The position numbers and the translations under genes were made by a program. Below the pieces are notes generated by a model. The model had not been told where the DNA came from and did no database searches. It was given only the letters and a program-made list of their open reading frames with translations. From Mesorhizobium tianshanense (GTDB lineage Bacteria > Pseudomonadota > Alphaproteobacteria > Rhizobiales > Rhizobiaceae): DNA of 64,000 nucleotides. Positions 1 through 8,355 of the stretch are shown in pieces. The stretch spans positions 1-64,000 of the forward strand of contig NZ_VLKT01000041.1 in NCBI RefSeq assembly GCF_007830515.1, written 5' to 3'. The stretch's first letter is position 1. Every line of letters starts with the position of its first letter.

Positions 1-2
1 TG

Positions 3-248
3 CGCAGCCTCGACCAGTGGATCAGGCGAAGGCTTCGATCCATTGCATGGAAGCAATGGAAGCGCGGGCGCACCCGCTTTGCGGAGCTGCGTCGCCGGGG
101 CGTCGGGCACGAGCTGGCGGCACAAACCGCCGGCAGCGCGCATGGTCCCTGGCGCATCAGCAACAGCCCAGCGCTCGCCATTGCCCTGCCGAACGCTTTC
201 CTCGCAAGCATCGGCCTCGCTTTCCTCGCCCCTGCCAATGCCGCATAA
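3..248 (+). CDS. ltrA: Group II intron reverse transcriptase/maturase, C-terminal fragment
   Basis: The window opens inside a reading frame whose last 81 codons resemble the C-terminus of group II intron-encoded reverse transcriptase/maturases: WIRRRLRSIAWKQWKRGRTR, then a basic stretch, then HGPWRISNSPALAIALPNAF. These proteins splice their own intron RNA and copy it into DNA. The stop (TAA) is followed at once by intron RNA domains V and VI, the expected order in a mobile intron. The reverse transcriptase core lies outside the window, so integrity cannot be judged. The identity is recognised by eye from the typical tail of the family. Confidence 0.85.
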   Translation, partial: RSLDQWIRRRLRSIAWKQWKRGRTRFAELRRRGVGHELAAQTAGSAHGPWRISNSPALAIALPNAFLASIGLAFLAPANAA

Positions 249-254
249 CCAACC

Positions 255-328
255 GAACCGCCTTGTACGGGCCCGTACGCAGGGTGGTGTGGGAGGGGAG
301 GAACCGCAAGGTTCCCCCCTATCCCGAT
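255..328 (+). ncRNA. Group II intron domains V-VI and 3' splice boundary
   Basis: Positions 255-288 can fold as a 34-nt domain V-like hairpin (GAACCGCC...GGTGGT, inner stem GTACG/CGTAC). Positions 290-328 form a long second hairpin closed by a GCAA tetraloop, with an unpaired A at 321 seven bases before the end, as expected for the branch-point adenosine of domain VI. The intron should therefore end near 328, directly before the last bases of acoR. The element is on the plus strand, opposite to acoR. Confidence 0.7.
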
Positions 329-330
329 TG

Positions 331-2418
331 TCAGGAAAAACGACGGCGGATGCCGTACTGGTCGAGTTTGCGATAGAGCGTCGGCCGGGAGATACCGAGC
401 CGCCGTGCGACCCGGCTAAGATTGCCGCCTTCGGCTGCCAATGCGTTTTTCATCGCCTGGCGTTCCGCTTCGGCAAGTGTGCCTTCAGGCGCCTCTGATG
501 CGAGAGTTGTATCGTTGTCGGGCGTGGCGCTCGATTCAGTGCTGGGCGCCGTGATCTCTTCGGGCAGGTCGTGAAGTCCGATATCGCGGCCGCGCGCCAG
601 AACATACAGCCGGCCGATGAGATTCTTCAGTTCGCGCACATTACCCGGCCACCGATAAACACGCAGGGCATCCAGCGCTTCGTGCGAGAATTCCAGTGGC
701 TCCCCGTCAGCCGCAGCCGCGATCTGCCGGTTGAAATGTTCGGTCAGCAAAAGCACGTCCTCGCCGCGCTCGCGCAGCGGTGGGACCGTAATCGAGACTG
801 CGCCAATTCGATAGTAGAGATCGCGGCGGAAGCGACCGGCAGCAACCTCCTGCTTGAGATCGCGATTGGTCGAGGCGACCAGTCGCACGTCCACAGGTCG
901 GCCGCGGCTGTCGCCGATCCGGTGGACCACGCGCTCTTCCAGGACACGCAGCAGAAACGGCTGGATCTCGAGCGGCAATTCGCCGATCTCGTCGAGACTG
1001 AGCACGCCGCCGCTGGCGAGCTCGAAAACACCCGGCTTGCCTTCACGCGAGGCGCCCGTAAATGCGCCGGCGACATGGCCGAACAATTCGCTGCCAAACA
1101 GGTCCCTGGTGATCGCTCCGCAATTCATCGCTATGAACGGATCATTCGCCGTGCGTCGGCTGCCGGCATGAACAAGCCGCGCAAACAGCTCTTTCCCGAC
1201 ACCCGTCTCGCCTTCGACCAATAGCGATGCGACGCTGTTCGACCGGGCGACACGGCAGGCGACGTCGATGGCGGCCAGCAGCGCTTCGCTTTCGCCAACA
1301 ATCATGGCGACAGCATCCCGAAGATGCTTGTCTACTTCCCCATGGACTACCGTCATGCTGGAGACTGCTGGCGCCGACGGGAACACCAGCGCTGCGCCGC
1401 GGAGGTCGCCGTCAAGCTTGAGCGGTGTGATCTGGCAGGATCGCAGATGGGCCGGTAGCGCCTTGGCGAGATCTCCTTCGTCCCCCGACGAAGGAAGATT
1501 CATCAGCCAGCGGCCACGGCCTGGCTCCATCGGCCCGTCCATCATCTCAGTCGTTTCGCCATCGGGGACATTGTTGCAGAAGATGGCGCGGCCGCGATGG
1601 TCGACGATCACCAGCCCGTCCTTTCGACGGTAGCTGGGGGCAGACGAAATGAAGGCCTCGAGCAGGCGCGTGCGCTGTTCCTGCTGCTGTTCGGCCAATG
1701 CCTTTTCGATCTGCCGGGCTGTGGCGGCGACGAGCGCGGTATTGTGCGGCCGGAAGATCGGCGAATAGCCAGACAGGTCGACGACACCGATGATCCTGCC
1801 GTCCAGAGGATCGCGGATCGGCGCGCCGGCGCAAGTCCAGGATTTGATGCCGGCGCAGAAATGCTCGGCCGCATGGACAAAAGTCGGCTGGCCGGTCCAC
1901 AGCGCCGTACCGATGCCGTTGGTTCCGACGGCATCCTCGTTCCATTTGCCGCCGATGGCCAGGTGGATATCCATGCCGTCATGCAACGTCTTCTTGTCGC
2001 CGATGGCGTCGATCAGTACGCCGTCGCTGTCGGCCAGAACCAGCATCGCGCCTGTCCCGTCCAGTAACTGGCCAAGCGAGGCGAACGATCGCTGCGCCGC
2101 CGAGAGCAATTCGGCATTGGCCCGCGTCAGATATTCGATCTCATCGCGATCATTGCTTAGCGGCGCTTCAATACCTTCAGCGTTGATGCCGCCCGTGACG
2201 CTGCGATACCAGGAATCGTGAATGAGAGAGCGGACGGGGCTTGGCTGGATCGGATCGCGGGCACATTTGCGCTCGTCGGCCAGAAAGTTCTCCCAAGCGC
2301 GCATGGTGGCGCGCTCATCATAGTCGATGTTGCCCAGAACCATTTGCCCAGTAGCTGGCGACGCACGCACCGGAAGAGCATCGATCTTCATCTGATTGAG
2401 GCCTATCTCGCGTTTCAT
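331..2418 (-). CDS. acoR: Sigma-54-dependent activator, AcoR type (GAF-AAA-Fis)
   Basis: This 695-aa protein is an enhancer-binding activator of sigma-54 RNA polymerase. An N-terminal GAF-type sensor (about 105-245) is followed by an AAA+ domain with Walker A GETGVGKE (403-410), the sigma-54 contact loop GAFTGA (451-456) and Walker B GGVLSLDEIGE (about 470-480), then a Fis-type helix-turn-helix near the C-terminus (LSRVARRLGISRPTLYRKLD). This is the layout of AcoR, which activates acetoin or alcohol/aldehyde catabolic genes. No such target lies next to it here, so the inducer is unknown. Translation could also start at Met10. Its stop codon lies two bases from the group II intron end. Confidence 0.85.
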   Translation of the reverse strand: MKREIGLNQMKIDALPVRASPATGQMVLGNIDYDERATMRAWENFLADERKCARDPIQPSPVRSLIHDSWYRSVTGGINAEGIEAPLSNDRDEIEYLTRANAELLSAAQRSFASLGQLLDGTGAMLVLADSDGVLIDAIGDKKTLHDGMDIHLAIGGKWNEDAVGTNGIGTALWTGQPTFVHAAEHFCAGIKSWTCAGAPIRDPLDGRIIGVVDLSGYSPIFRPHNTALVAATARQIEKALAEQQQEQRTRLLEAFISSAPSYRRKDGLVIVDHRGRAIFCNNVPDGETTEMMDGPMEPGRGRWLMNLPSSGDEGDLAKALPAHLRSCQITPLKLDGDLRGAALVFPSAPAVSSMTVVHGEVDKHLRDAVAMIVGESEALLAAIDVACRVARSNSVASLLVEGETGVGKELFARLVHAGSRRTANDPFIAMNCGAITRDLFGSELFGHVAGAFTGASREGKPGVFELASGGVLSLDEIGELPLEIQPFLLRVLEERVVHRIGDSRGRPVDVRLVASTNRDLKQEVAAGRFRRDLYYRIGAVSITVPPLRERGEDVLLLTEHFNRQIAAAADGEPLEFSHEALDALRVYRWPGNVRELKNLIGRLYVLARGRDIGLHDLPEEITAPSTESSATPDNDTTLASEAPEGTLAEAERQAMKNALAAEGGNLSRVARRLGISRPTLYRKLDQYGIRRRFS

Positions 2419-2517
2419 CCAGTCATCACAGAACCTTTGAGGTATGCCACTGCTGTATGCGGTTATATTCGAATGCTATCGCGGATTTGGACGTGCACAC
2501 GTGCGAGCGTCTGCTCG

Positions 2518-2991
2518 TCAGTTGATGCCGAGTTTCGCGCCGATGTCGGAGGCAAGCTGTTCTTCGGTATAGGCGGCGGCGAGGCGGGACCCGTCCAGAT
2601 CGGCGAGCGCCTCGGCTATGCTTTCGTCGACCGGCGAGAAGAAGCCGTTCTGCTTCGTCGCCAGGACGAAGATCTGGTCCTCGCCTCGATTGCGGATGTC
2701 GCCGATATGGTGAAGCTGGCGGCCTGTGTTCTGGTCCTTTGAGATCACCCGGCCGTTCATGGTGACTTGGATGGATGGCTTGGCGTCGGCCGCAGGTGCC
2801 GTGCTGCCGCCAACATGGATGATCAGGCCTTCCGCCTTCGGTTGCTGGCGTGGCTTCCTGGAAGCCGAATAGCCGCCGCCACTGATCTGGTCGGCAAGGC
2901 GAACGATGGTCGAGCGGTTCTGCTCGATCAGTCTTTTGACTTGTAGGTCCTCGCGCCGCGGGCCATCCCGCTTGGAGATGATCTCAACCAT
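2518..2991 (-). CDS. Hypothetical protein, 157 aa
   Basis: I do not recognise a family. The protein is hydrophilic, with no signal peptide or membrane segment. The N-terminal half is basic (SKRDGPRREDLQVKRLIEQN) and the C-terminal half is acidic and helical (ESIAEALADLDGSRLAAAYT). A strong Shine-Dalgarno sequence (GGGAGG, six bases before ATG) supports both the gene and its start. It stands alone, transcribed in the same direction as acoR but separated from it by about 100 bp. Function unknown. Confidence 0.6.
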   Translation of the reverse strand: MVEIISKRDGPRREDLQVKRLIEQNRSTIVRLADQISGGGYSASRKPRQQPKAEGLIIHVGGSTAPAADAKPSIQVTMNGRVISKDQNTGRQLHHIGDIRNRGEDQIFVLATKQNGFFSPVDESIAEALADLDGSRLAAAYTEEQLASDIGAKLGIN

Positions 2992-3445
2992 GAATCCTCC
3001 CAGATTCGCTCAGCGTTGCCGTTGATATGGCTCATTCTTCTTCTTGTTAGACGAAGCCTACACCGCCTCAGTCAAATCCGCCATTCATATTGGATAGCGC
3101 CAAAGTTCGTGCCGTTGGTAGCAGGTGGCTGCTACAATAATGCTCGCCAACAGCACGAGGAAACGCACTTCTTCCGGTGACCTTTTGACGGCGCTTTCGA
3201 TCTCGGATCGCAAGCCGTTCACGCAATTCTTCGCGGCGTGCCTGAAGGTTCGCCAAACGCTGCGTCCGATTGAGGCTTTCATGACGCTGGTCAGGGATCA
3301 CTAGATGTGGCAGCCACTTTCCCGGGGAACAGGCGCTCATTTCAACGGCCAGGGTTCTGATTGATTGCTCCCTGTTTGTTTCCGCCTGTACTGTAGGTTG
3401 GCTGTGTTATCCCCTTGGTGCGGCTGCAGATTCTGGGATCAACAT
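2992..3445. other. 450-bp gap with one doubtful small ORF
   Basis: No convincing gene is present. A 65-codon minus-strand frame at 3085-3282 encodes a basic peptide with a hydrophobic stretch near its end (VRFLVLLASIIVAATCY) and could be a small membrane protein. It lacks a clear ribosome-binding site, so I do not call it. Confidence 0.3.
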
Positions 3446-4744
3446 CTAGCGCGGTGTCAGGCGAGTCCCGAGCTCGTAGACCCGGATAATTCGCTCGCAG
3501 CGTTGGGCGAGTCGATCCACCATCTCGTTCAAAATCGGATGATCTAGGCCCTCGACAAGGCATCGATCACGTACAGAGGCCATTTCATCGGGGATAGCGC
3601 GTGCGAACTCTTTGAGGACGGCGATGATTTGATCAGGATTCTTGCGAAGCAAGCCAGATAGAGCTTCCCAGTGGCGCGGCATCAGGTTCTCAAATTCGTA
3701 ATGCTTGATCTTCATCGCCATTTTGAGTGACCTGAACTCGGCCTCGTCGCCCACATATGGATCATAGCTGATGAGGTCATAGAGCGGTGCCATGAAAGAT
3801 CTCCTGCCTGGTAGATGGATCAAGGAAAAGTTCTTCGCGTGGGCATCGGTACCGCCGATCAGGAAATTGAAAACCAACGCCCGAAGGAACCTGTCCAAGG
3901 CATCGGCAGGATCAGTTGTTTGCGCCAAGACCCTGGCGATCGCCTCTGGCGACGGGCCGCCATCCTTCTGGTATTTCCTTTCCGGATGGATGCCGAGCGC
4001 TTGGCAAAGGTCTTCTTGATGGTAGCGCCTGACGGTACCGACCTCGTCCCGCTCGCGGTCATAGCGCGCCAGTACTATGGCCACTTGGTCCCCAAAGTGG
4101 CCGACGGCCGATTCCGCAGCCGTCAGACCAAGTCGTGAGGCAAGTTGCAGACAGGCATGTTCATTTTCCGTGGAGCCGTTGAGATGGGCGAGCGGCGGTT
4201 TCAAGATGTGGGTGGTGGCGACCCTCCCGCTCGGTACGCCCCAGCGGCTCCCTTCGAGAAGCAGTGCCATTTTTGGCTGAGCGCCAGGCAAGCTGAAATG
4301 CCCACGATCGCTCGGACGACGCCCAGTCCAAGTGCGATCCTCGTTGAGGCGCTTGAGGCGCGCTTCAACTTCTTGCTCGTCGATCCAGGTGATCTCACCA
4401 CCGCTAACGTTGTTTGATAGCCATTCGTCAGTAACGAACTGAACTGCGCCTGCGCAGTCTTCTCCGACCTTCTCCAGGAGCGCAAAAGCATCGCGGTGGG
4501 AGACCCCGTATTCGTGCCCCCAGGCCTTCAGAGTTTCTGTATTGTCCGGCAACAGGTTCCAAAGAAAGTTCTCGAACGTCTTGCCAGCATGCTCCCGCGC
4601 TGTGAGGGGAAGGGAAAACGAAAGAGCAACAGCCTGTGGCGAGTGTGTCCAACTCCCGAGATATTCGAGCGTCAGCCTTCCAGTTCGGGTTCGGGTCATC
4701 CGCCCCATCGGGATGCCGCCCATGAGGACGTGAAGAGATTTCAT
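3446..4744 (-). CDS. hipA: HipA-family serine/threonine kinase toxin
   Basis: At 432 aa this matches the HipA family in length and order: an N-terminal HipA_1 subdomain (SFSLPLTAREHAGKTFENFL), a nucleotide-contact segment (FSLPGAQPKMALL), and a kinase core with TDAHAKNFS (catalytic Asp) and PLYDLISYDPYV (metal-binding Asp). HipA toxins phosphorylate a translation component (glutamyl-tRNA synthetase in E. coli) and induce dormancy, and they are neutralised by HipB. The gene starts nine bases after hipB ends, so the two are co-transcribed from the operator-bearing promoter at 5074-5116. All visible key residues are present, so the toxin is probably functional. Confidence 0.9.
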   Translation of the reverse strand: MKSLHVLMGGIPMGRMTRTRTGRLTLEYLGSWTHSPQAVALSFSLPLTAREHAGKTFENFLWNLLPDNTETLKAWGHEYGVSHRDAFALLEKVGEDCAGAVQFVTDEWLSNNVSGGEITWIDEQEVEARLKRLNEDRTWTGRRPSDRGHFSLPGAQPKMALLLEGSRWGVPSGRVATTHILKPPLAHLNGSTENEHACLQLASRLGLTAAESAVGHFGDQVAIVLARYDRERDEVGTVRRYHQEDLCQALGIHPERKYQKDGGPSPEAIARVLAQTTDPADALDRFLRALVFNFLIGGTDAHAKNFSLIHLPGRRSFMAPLYDLISYDPYVGDEAEFRSLKMAMKIKHYEFENLMPRHWEALSGLLRKNPDQIIAVLKEFARAIPDEMASVRDRCLVEGLDHPILNEMVDRLAQRCERIIRVYELGTRLTPR

Positions 4745-4753
4745 TGGAGCCTT

Positions 4754-5047
4754 TTACGGCCGTTTCAAAAAGGATGGAGTGCTGAGTGCAAGGTCGCTGG
4801 GCTGCTCGTCAGCCACATCAATTTCGGGCTGAAAATCATCGGCTCCCACTGAGATTCCGAGACCGACGACAGAGCAGGCTTGCATGACGTTGGCGAACCC
4901 TGGATTTGGCAGGCGGCCGTTCTCCAGGCGGGAGATCCACTCTTGCGTCGCGCCAATGGCTTGTGCGAGATCTGACTGGCTAAGGCCTTTCGTGCCTCTC
5001 GCGCTTCGTATTGCAGCGCCTAGCTCGGTAAGGTTGAAAACACGCAT
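4754..5047 (-). CDS. hipB: HipB-like Xre antitoxin
   Basis: This small protein has an Xre/Cro helix-turn-helix (AAIRSARGTKGLSQSDLAQA, then TQEWISRLENG) and an acidic tail, as expected for HipB, which binds and inhibits HipA and represses its own operon. I place the start at the ATG giving MRVFNLTELG (97 aa), typical of the family. An upstream in-frame ATG at 5071 would add eight residues but sits against the operator and has no visible ribosome-binding site. hipA follows at once. Confidence 0.85.
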   Translation of the reverse strand: MRVFNLTELGAAIRSARGTKGLSQSDLAQAIGATQEWISRLENGRLPNPGFANVMQACSVVGLGISVGADDFQPEIDVADEQPSDLALSTPSFLKRP

Positions 5048-5073
5048 TTTCAGATTCCGGCGGATAAGCATTC

Positions 5074-5116
5074 ATGATGTATATAGCATAATCTGATTTA
5101 TGATGTAAATAGCATA
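5074..5116. promoter_or_regulatory. Paired HipB operator candidates
   Basis: Two 17-bp direct repeats, ATGATGTATATAGCATA (5074-5090) and ATGATGTAAATAGCATA (5100-5116), differ at one base and start 26 bp apart. Each is an imperfect palindrome (ATG...CAT). They lie immediately upstream of hipB in unusually AT-rich sequence, where autoregulatory operators of hipBA modules occur. Confidence 0.7.
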
Positions 5117-5254
5117 CTTCGGAATATGCGACAAATATCATAATCTGGGGCCCGAGGATGCCATCTCGTTGCGACGGGCCAGTCAGCGCTTGACCAGTTG
5201 GCGGCACCGCACGGCTGCCGGCTCCACCCGCCCGGCTCCGCTGCGTGTCCTTGC

Positions 5255-5989
5255 TCATGCGGCGGGCGAGGGCGCGTAGCGGCTGCCCAGCGAATAGCGG
5301 CTGCCGACATAGGTGAGCTTGTTGACGGTGGCGACCACCGCGCCCGACCAGGTCCGCCGATGCAGGAGCAGGCAGGGGTCACCCGGCCGGATCATCAACC
5401 GGCGGGCGGCCACCTCGTCGGCGGCGACGGCCGAAATCACGTGCTCCACTTCCGTCAGCGGTGTCGCCCGCTGCAGATAGTCGTAGGTGGTGGTCGCAAC
5501 GAAATCCTGCCGGTGATAGTCCGGTGCGAGAGCCGGATTGACGAAGCGCTCCTCGAGCTGCACGGGCACCTCGTCCTCGAAATGCACGATGATCGAATGG
5601 GCGACCGGTCTGCGGCGCATGAACTCGAAGGCGACGACGAGCTCCAGCGCCGGGTTGCGGATCTTCTCGACGACGACGACCTCGGCCCGGTGGCGTCCGC
5701 CGCGCGCGGCGATCTCGCCGGCAATGTTCCTGATTTCGATGAGGGCGGATTGCGGTTTCGGCGGCGCCACGAAGGTGCCTACGCCCTGGATGCGCAGGAG
5801 GTGGCCTTCCGAAGTCAGCTCCCTCAGCGCCCGGTGCACGGTCATCCGCGAGACGCCGAGCGAGGCGACCAGCTCGTTTTCGGAAGGCAGCCTCCGGTCC
5901 TTCGGCCATTTGCCGCTGCCGATGTTGCCGAGCACGTAGTCCTTGACCTTTTCGTAGAGCGGCCCGGCGGTTTCGGGAAGCTTGATCAT
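5255..5989 (-). CDS. GntR/HutC-family transcriptional regulator
   Basis: The 244-aa protein has an N-terminal winged helix-turn-helix of GntR type (RLPSENELVASLGVSRMTVH) and a C-terminal UTRA ligand-binding domain (about 95-235), placing it in the HutC subfamily of small-molecule-responsive repressors. It is the last gene of the catabolic operon running leftward from 12452, and its ATG overlaps the stop of the alcohol dehydrogenase gene by four bases. HutC-type proteins often bind TGTATATACA-like palindromes, and such sites lie before the ABC operon and before the SDR gene, so it probably represses both. The ligand is probably the transported substrate or a product. Confidence 0.85.
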   Translation of the reverse strand: MIKLPETAGPLYEKVKDYVLGNIGSGKWPKDRRLPSENELVASLGVSRMTVHRALRELTSEGHLLRIQGVGTFVAPPKPQSALIEIRNIAGEIAARGGRHRAEVVVVEKIRNPALELVVAFEFMRRRPVAHSIIVHFEDEVPVQLEERFVNPALAPDYHRQDFVATTTYDYLQRATPLTEVEHVISAVAADEVAARRLMIRPGDPCLLLHRRTWSGAVVATVNKLTYVGSRYSLGSRYAPSPAA

Positions 5990-6990
5990 CGTCCTGTCTC
6001 CATTCGAACGATGGTCTTCAGGCCGCTGCCCGCGCCCACGATCAGGCGCTGGTAGGCGGCGGGAATCTCGTCGATCGCGATCTCTTCGGCCACGAAGCGC
6101 GACAGCGCGGGCGCGAGATCACCAAGCATCGCGACGGCCGGCGCAAGCTCGTCGGCAAAGGCGTGGCAGCCGACCAGCGCGATCTCGCGCTCGACCAGCA
6201 GGTTGGGGTCGAGGTCGAGGCGGCCATGCGAAATGCCGACCAGCGCCAGCGTGCCGCCGCCGGCCAGAAGATCGAGCAGCCGCGCCATCACCGCCACGTT
6301 TCCCGTCGCGTCGATGGCATGGCGCAGGATGGGATCGCCGGGCAGGGCGCCCAGGTCGACAATGGTCGCGCCTGTAACCTCGGCCACAAGACCCGCACGC
6401 GCCGCATTGCGGTCGGCGACGAGGACCGGTCTCTCGCCGGACCGCGACAGGATGAGCGCAGCCAGCCCGCCGATCGGGCCGCAGCCGGCGACAAGCACCG
6501 GCGCCCCGGCCGGCGCCGAAAGTCGCCGCACTGCGTGCAGGGCGACCGCCAGCGGCTCCGCCATGGCGGCGATTGCGGGATCGAGCGCTGGGTCGTGGCG
6601 CAGGAGCAGCCGCGCCGGCAGCTCCGTCTCTTCCGCGAAGCCGCCGTCGCAGACCTCGCCCACAAAGCCCAGCCTGGCACAGACATTGTGCAGGCCGGCC
6701 CGGCAGGCAGGACATTCGCTGCACCAGAAACGCGAATCGGCGACGACCCGGTCTCCGATGGCCAACTGGGACACCCCGCCCCCCACGGCGGTCACTTCGC
6801 CGGCGAACTCGTGCCCGGCGACACTCGGCGCGCGGCTGATCCACTGACCGGTGCGGAAGTTGTGGAGGTCGGAGCCGCAGATGCCGGCCGCCGTCACCCT
6901 GAGCCGCACCCAGTCAGGCGCCGGTTCGCCAGGAGATGGCACATCCTCAACCCGCAGATCGCCCGCCGCATGGAGTCTGGCCGCCTTCAT
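5986..6990 (-). CDS. Zinc-dependent alcohol dehydrogenase (MDR family)
   Basis: This 334-aa medium-chain dehydrogenase carries catalytic-zinc motifs (GICGSDLHNF and GHEFAGE), the four-cysteine structural zinc lobe CSECPACRAGLHNVC, and a Rossmann region (LVAGCGPIGGLAALI). Such enzymes oxidise secondary alcohols with NAD(P)+. It lies between an HpsN-like dehydrogenase and the GntR gene, and an SDR is at the far end of the cluster. Known 2,3-dihydroxypropane-1-sulfonate (DHPS) loci pair HpsN with accessory dehydrogenases (HpsO, HpsP) that interconvert the substrate enantiomers at C2, so this gene may fill one such role. I cannot tell which of the two it would be. Confidence 0.8.
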   Translation of the reverse strand: MKAARLHAAGDLRVEDVPSPGEPAPDWVRLRVTAAGICGSDLHNFRTGQWISRAPSVAGHEFAGEVTAVGGGVSQLAIGDRVVADSRFWCSECPACRAGLHNVCARLGFVGEVCDGGFAEETELPARLLLRHDPALDPAIAAMAEPLAVALHAVRRLSAPAGAPVLVAGCGPIGGLAALILSRSGERPVLVADRNAARAGLVAEVTGATIVDLGALPGDPILRHAIDATGNVAVMARLLDLLAGGGTLALVGISHGRLDLDPNLLVEREIALVGCHAFADELAPAVAMLGDLAPALSRFVAEEIAIDEIPAAYQRLIVGAGSGLKTIVRMETGR

Positions 6991-6996
6991 CGTCGG

Positions 6997-8319
6997 CTAC
7001 CGCACCAGATATTGGTCGCGCACGTCGGACACAGCGTGTTCGTGCGAGGAGAAGCCTTCGTAACGGGCAAGCGTACGCGCATGGCGCGCGAATTCCGGAT
7101 AGGCCGCGGCCGTCACGTAGCCGATGGAAGAGCGCTTGACGAAATCCGTGACCGAGAGCGGCCCGCAGGTACGCGCCCAGCGGCTGGTCGGCAGGACGGC
7201 GTTAGGACCCAGCCCGAAATTGCCGATCGAGACCGGCGTGTGCGGCCCCATCAGGATCTCGGCGGCTTCGGTGATCTGGCCAAGGTGCGCGAAGGGATCG
7301 GTGGAGAGGATCTCCAGATGCTCCGGTGCGTAGTCGTTGATGAAGCGGTAGCTCTCCTCGATCGAGCCCGTCAGCACGATGCCGCCACAGGCGCCGGTCA
7401 GCACCGCGGTAGAGAACGCTACCCGCTGCTCGCTCATACGCGCCCAGTGCTCGGGCAATGCCGCCAGCGCCTCCTCAGCCACGCGGCGGCTGTGGGTCAC
7501 CAGATAGGCCGATGAGTCCGGCCCGTGCTCCGCCTCGATGAGGAGGTCGAGCGCGGCCAGCCCGCCATGCACGCTGTCGTCGGCGAGGATGATCGCTTCG
7601 GACGGGCCGGCGGGGAGGCCTGGATCGATCACTCCGGCAAGCAGCCGCTTGGCCGCAACGACCCAGGGGCTGCCTGGACCGACGATCTTGAGCGCGGGCT
7701 TGACCGTCTCCGTGCCGTAGGCGACCGCGGCGACCGCCTGCGCGCCGCCGCATTTGTAGACCGTTTCGACGCCGGCGAGGCGCGCCGCGACCAGTGTCGC
7801 TGCGTCCACCGAACCGTCGGGCGCCGGCGGCGTGATGATGGCGAGCTCCGGCACGCCCGCCACCACGGCGGGCACCGCGGTCATCATCGTGACCGAAGGG
7901 AACGCCCCCTTGCCGCGCGGGACATAGAGCGCCACCGAGCGGATCGGCGTGAAGCGGTCCCCGGCATAGGCGCCGGGCCGCATTTCCTTGAGCCACATGG
8001 CTTCCGGTTTCTGCTCTTCGTGGAAGTGCCGGATGTTATCGATGCCGAAGCGAATGGCCGCGACCACGTCCTCGTCCACCATGCCGAAGGCGGCGTCGAA
8101 CTCGGGGGGGCTGACTTTGAGCCGCGAGGCATCGAGATCTGCCTTGTCCAGATCACGGGCGAAGCGGACGAGCGCGGCGTCGCCTTCCGTTCGGACCGCC
8201 TCGATGATCGGTGCGGCCTTCTCCATAAAGCCGGAGAGATCCGTCTCGGAGCGCCGCATCAATGCCGCGCGACCGGCAGCATCGAGCTGGCTCAAGTCAT
8301 GGAACGATACGTTTGGCAT
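6997..8319 (-). CDS. hpsN: HpsN-like sulfopropanediol 3-dehydrogenase (HisD superfamily)
   Basis: The protein (440 aa from the ATG preceded by GGAAGGGG) belongs to the histidinol dehydrogenase superfamily: YVPRGKGAFPSVTMMTAVPA, GPGSPWVVAAKRLLAG, GPSEAIILADD, HGPDSSAYLVTHS, NDYAPEHLEI. No other histidine biosynthesis genes are nearby, and the neighbours are an ABC importer, other alcohol dehydrogenases and a GntR repressor. This context fits HpsN, which performs two successive NAD+-dependent oxidations of (R)-2,3-dihydroxypropane-1-sulfonate to sulfolactate. The superfamily is certain. The substrate is inferred from context, and another polyol cannot be excluded. No sulfolactate sulfo-lyase (suyAB) is in the window. 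Confidence 0.75.
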   Translation of the reverse strand: MPNVSFHDLSQLDAAGRAALMRRSETDLSGFMEKAAPIIEAVRTEGDAALVRFARDLDKADLDASRLKVSPPEFDAAFGMVDEDVVAAIRFGIDNIRHFHEEQKPEAMWLKEMRPGAYAGDRFTPIRSVALYVPRGKGAFPSVTMMTAVPAVVAGVPELAIITPPAPDGSVDAATLVAARLAGVETVYKCGGAQAVAAVAYGTETVKPALKIVGPGSPWVVAAKRLLAGVIDPGLPAGPSEAIILADDSVHGGLAALDLLIEAEHGPDSSAYLVTHSRRVAEEALAALPEHWARMSEQRVAFSTAVLTGACGGIVLTGSIEESYRFINDYAPEHLEILSTDPFAHLGQITEAAEILMGPHTPVSIGNFGLGPNAVLPTSRWARTCGPLSVTDFVKRSSIGYVTAAAYPEFARHARTLARYEGFSSHEHAVSDVRDQYLVR

Positions 8320-8355
8320 AGGATTTCCCCTTCCGGCCCGGCAGGCCGGCATTCC

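Noticed and set aside
571-1224. Long plus-strand frames opposite acoR (also at 1597 and 2218)
   Set aside because: They overlap the well-supported AAA+ gene on the other strand, have no domain pattern and no ribosome-binding sites. High GC makes long shadow frames common here.
3085-3282. Small membrane-protein-like ORF on the minus strand
   Set aside because: It has one hydrophobic stretch but no ribosome-binding site and no known relatives that I recognise.
6163-7515. A 450-codon plus-strand frame opposite the alcohol dehydrogenase and HpsN genes
   Set aside because: The arginine/histidine-rich composition and lack of similarity show it is the shadow of the two minus-strand genes.
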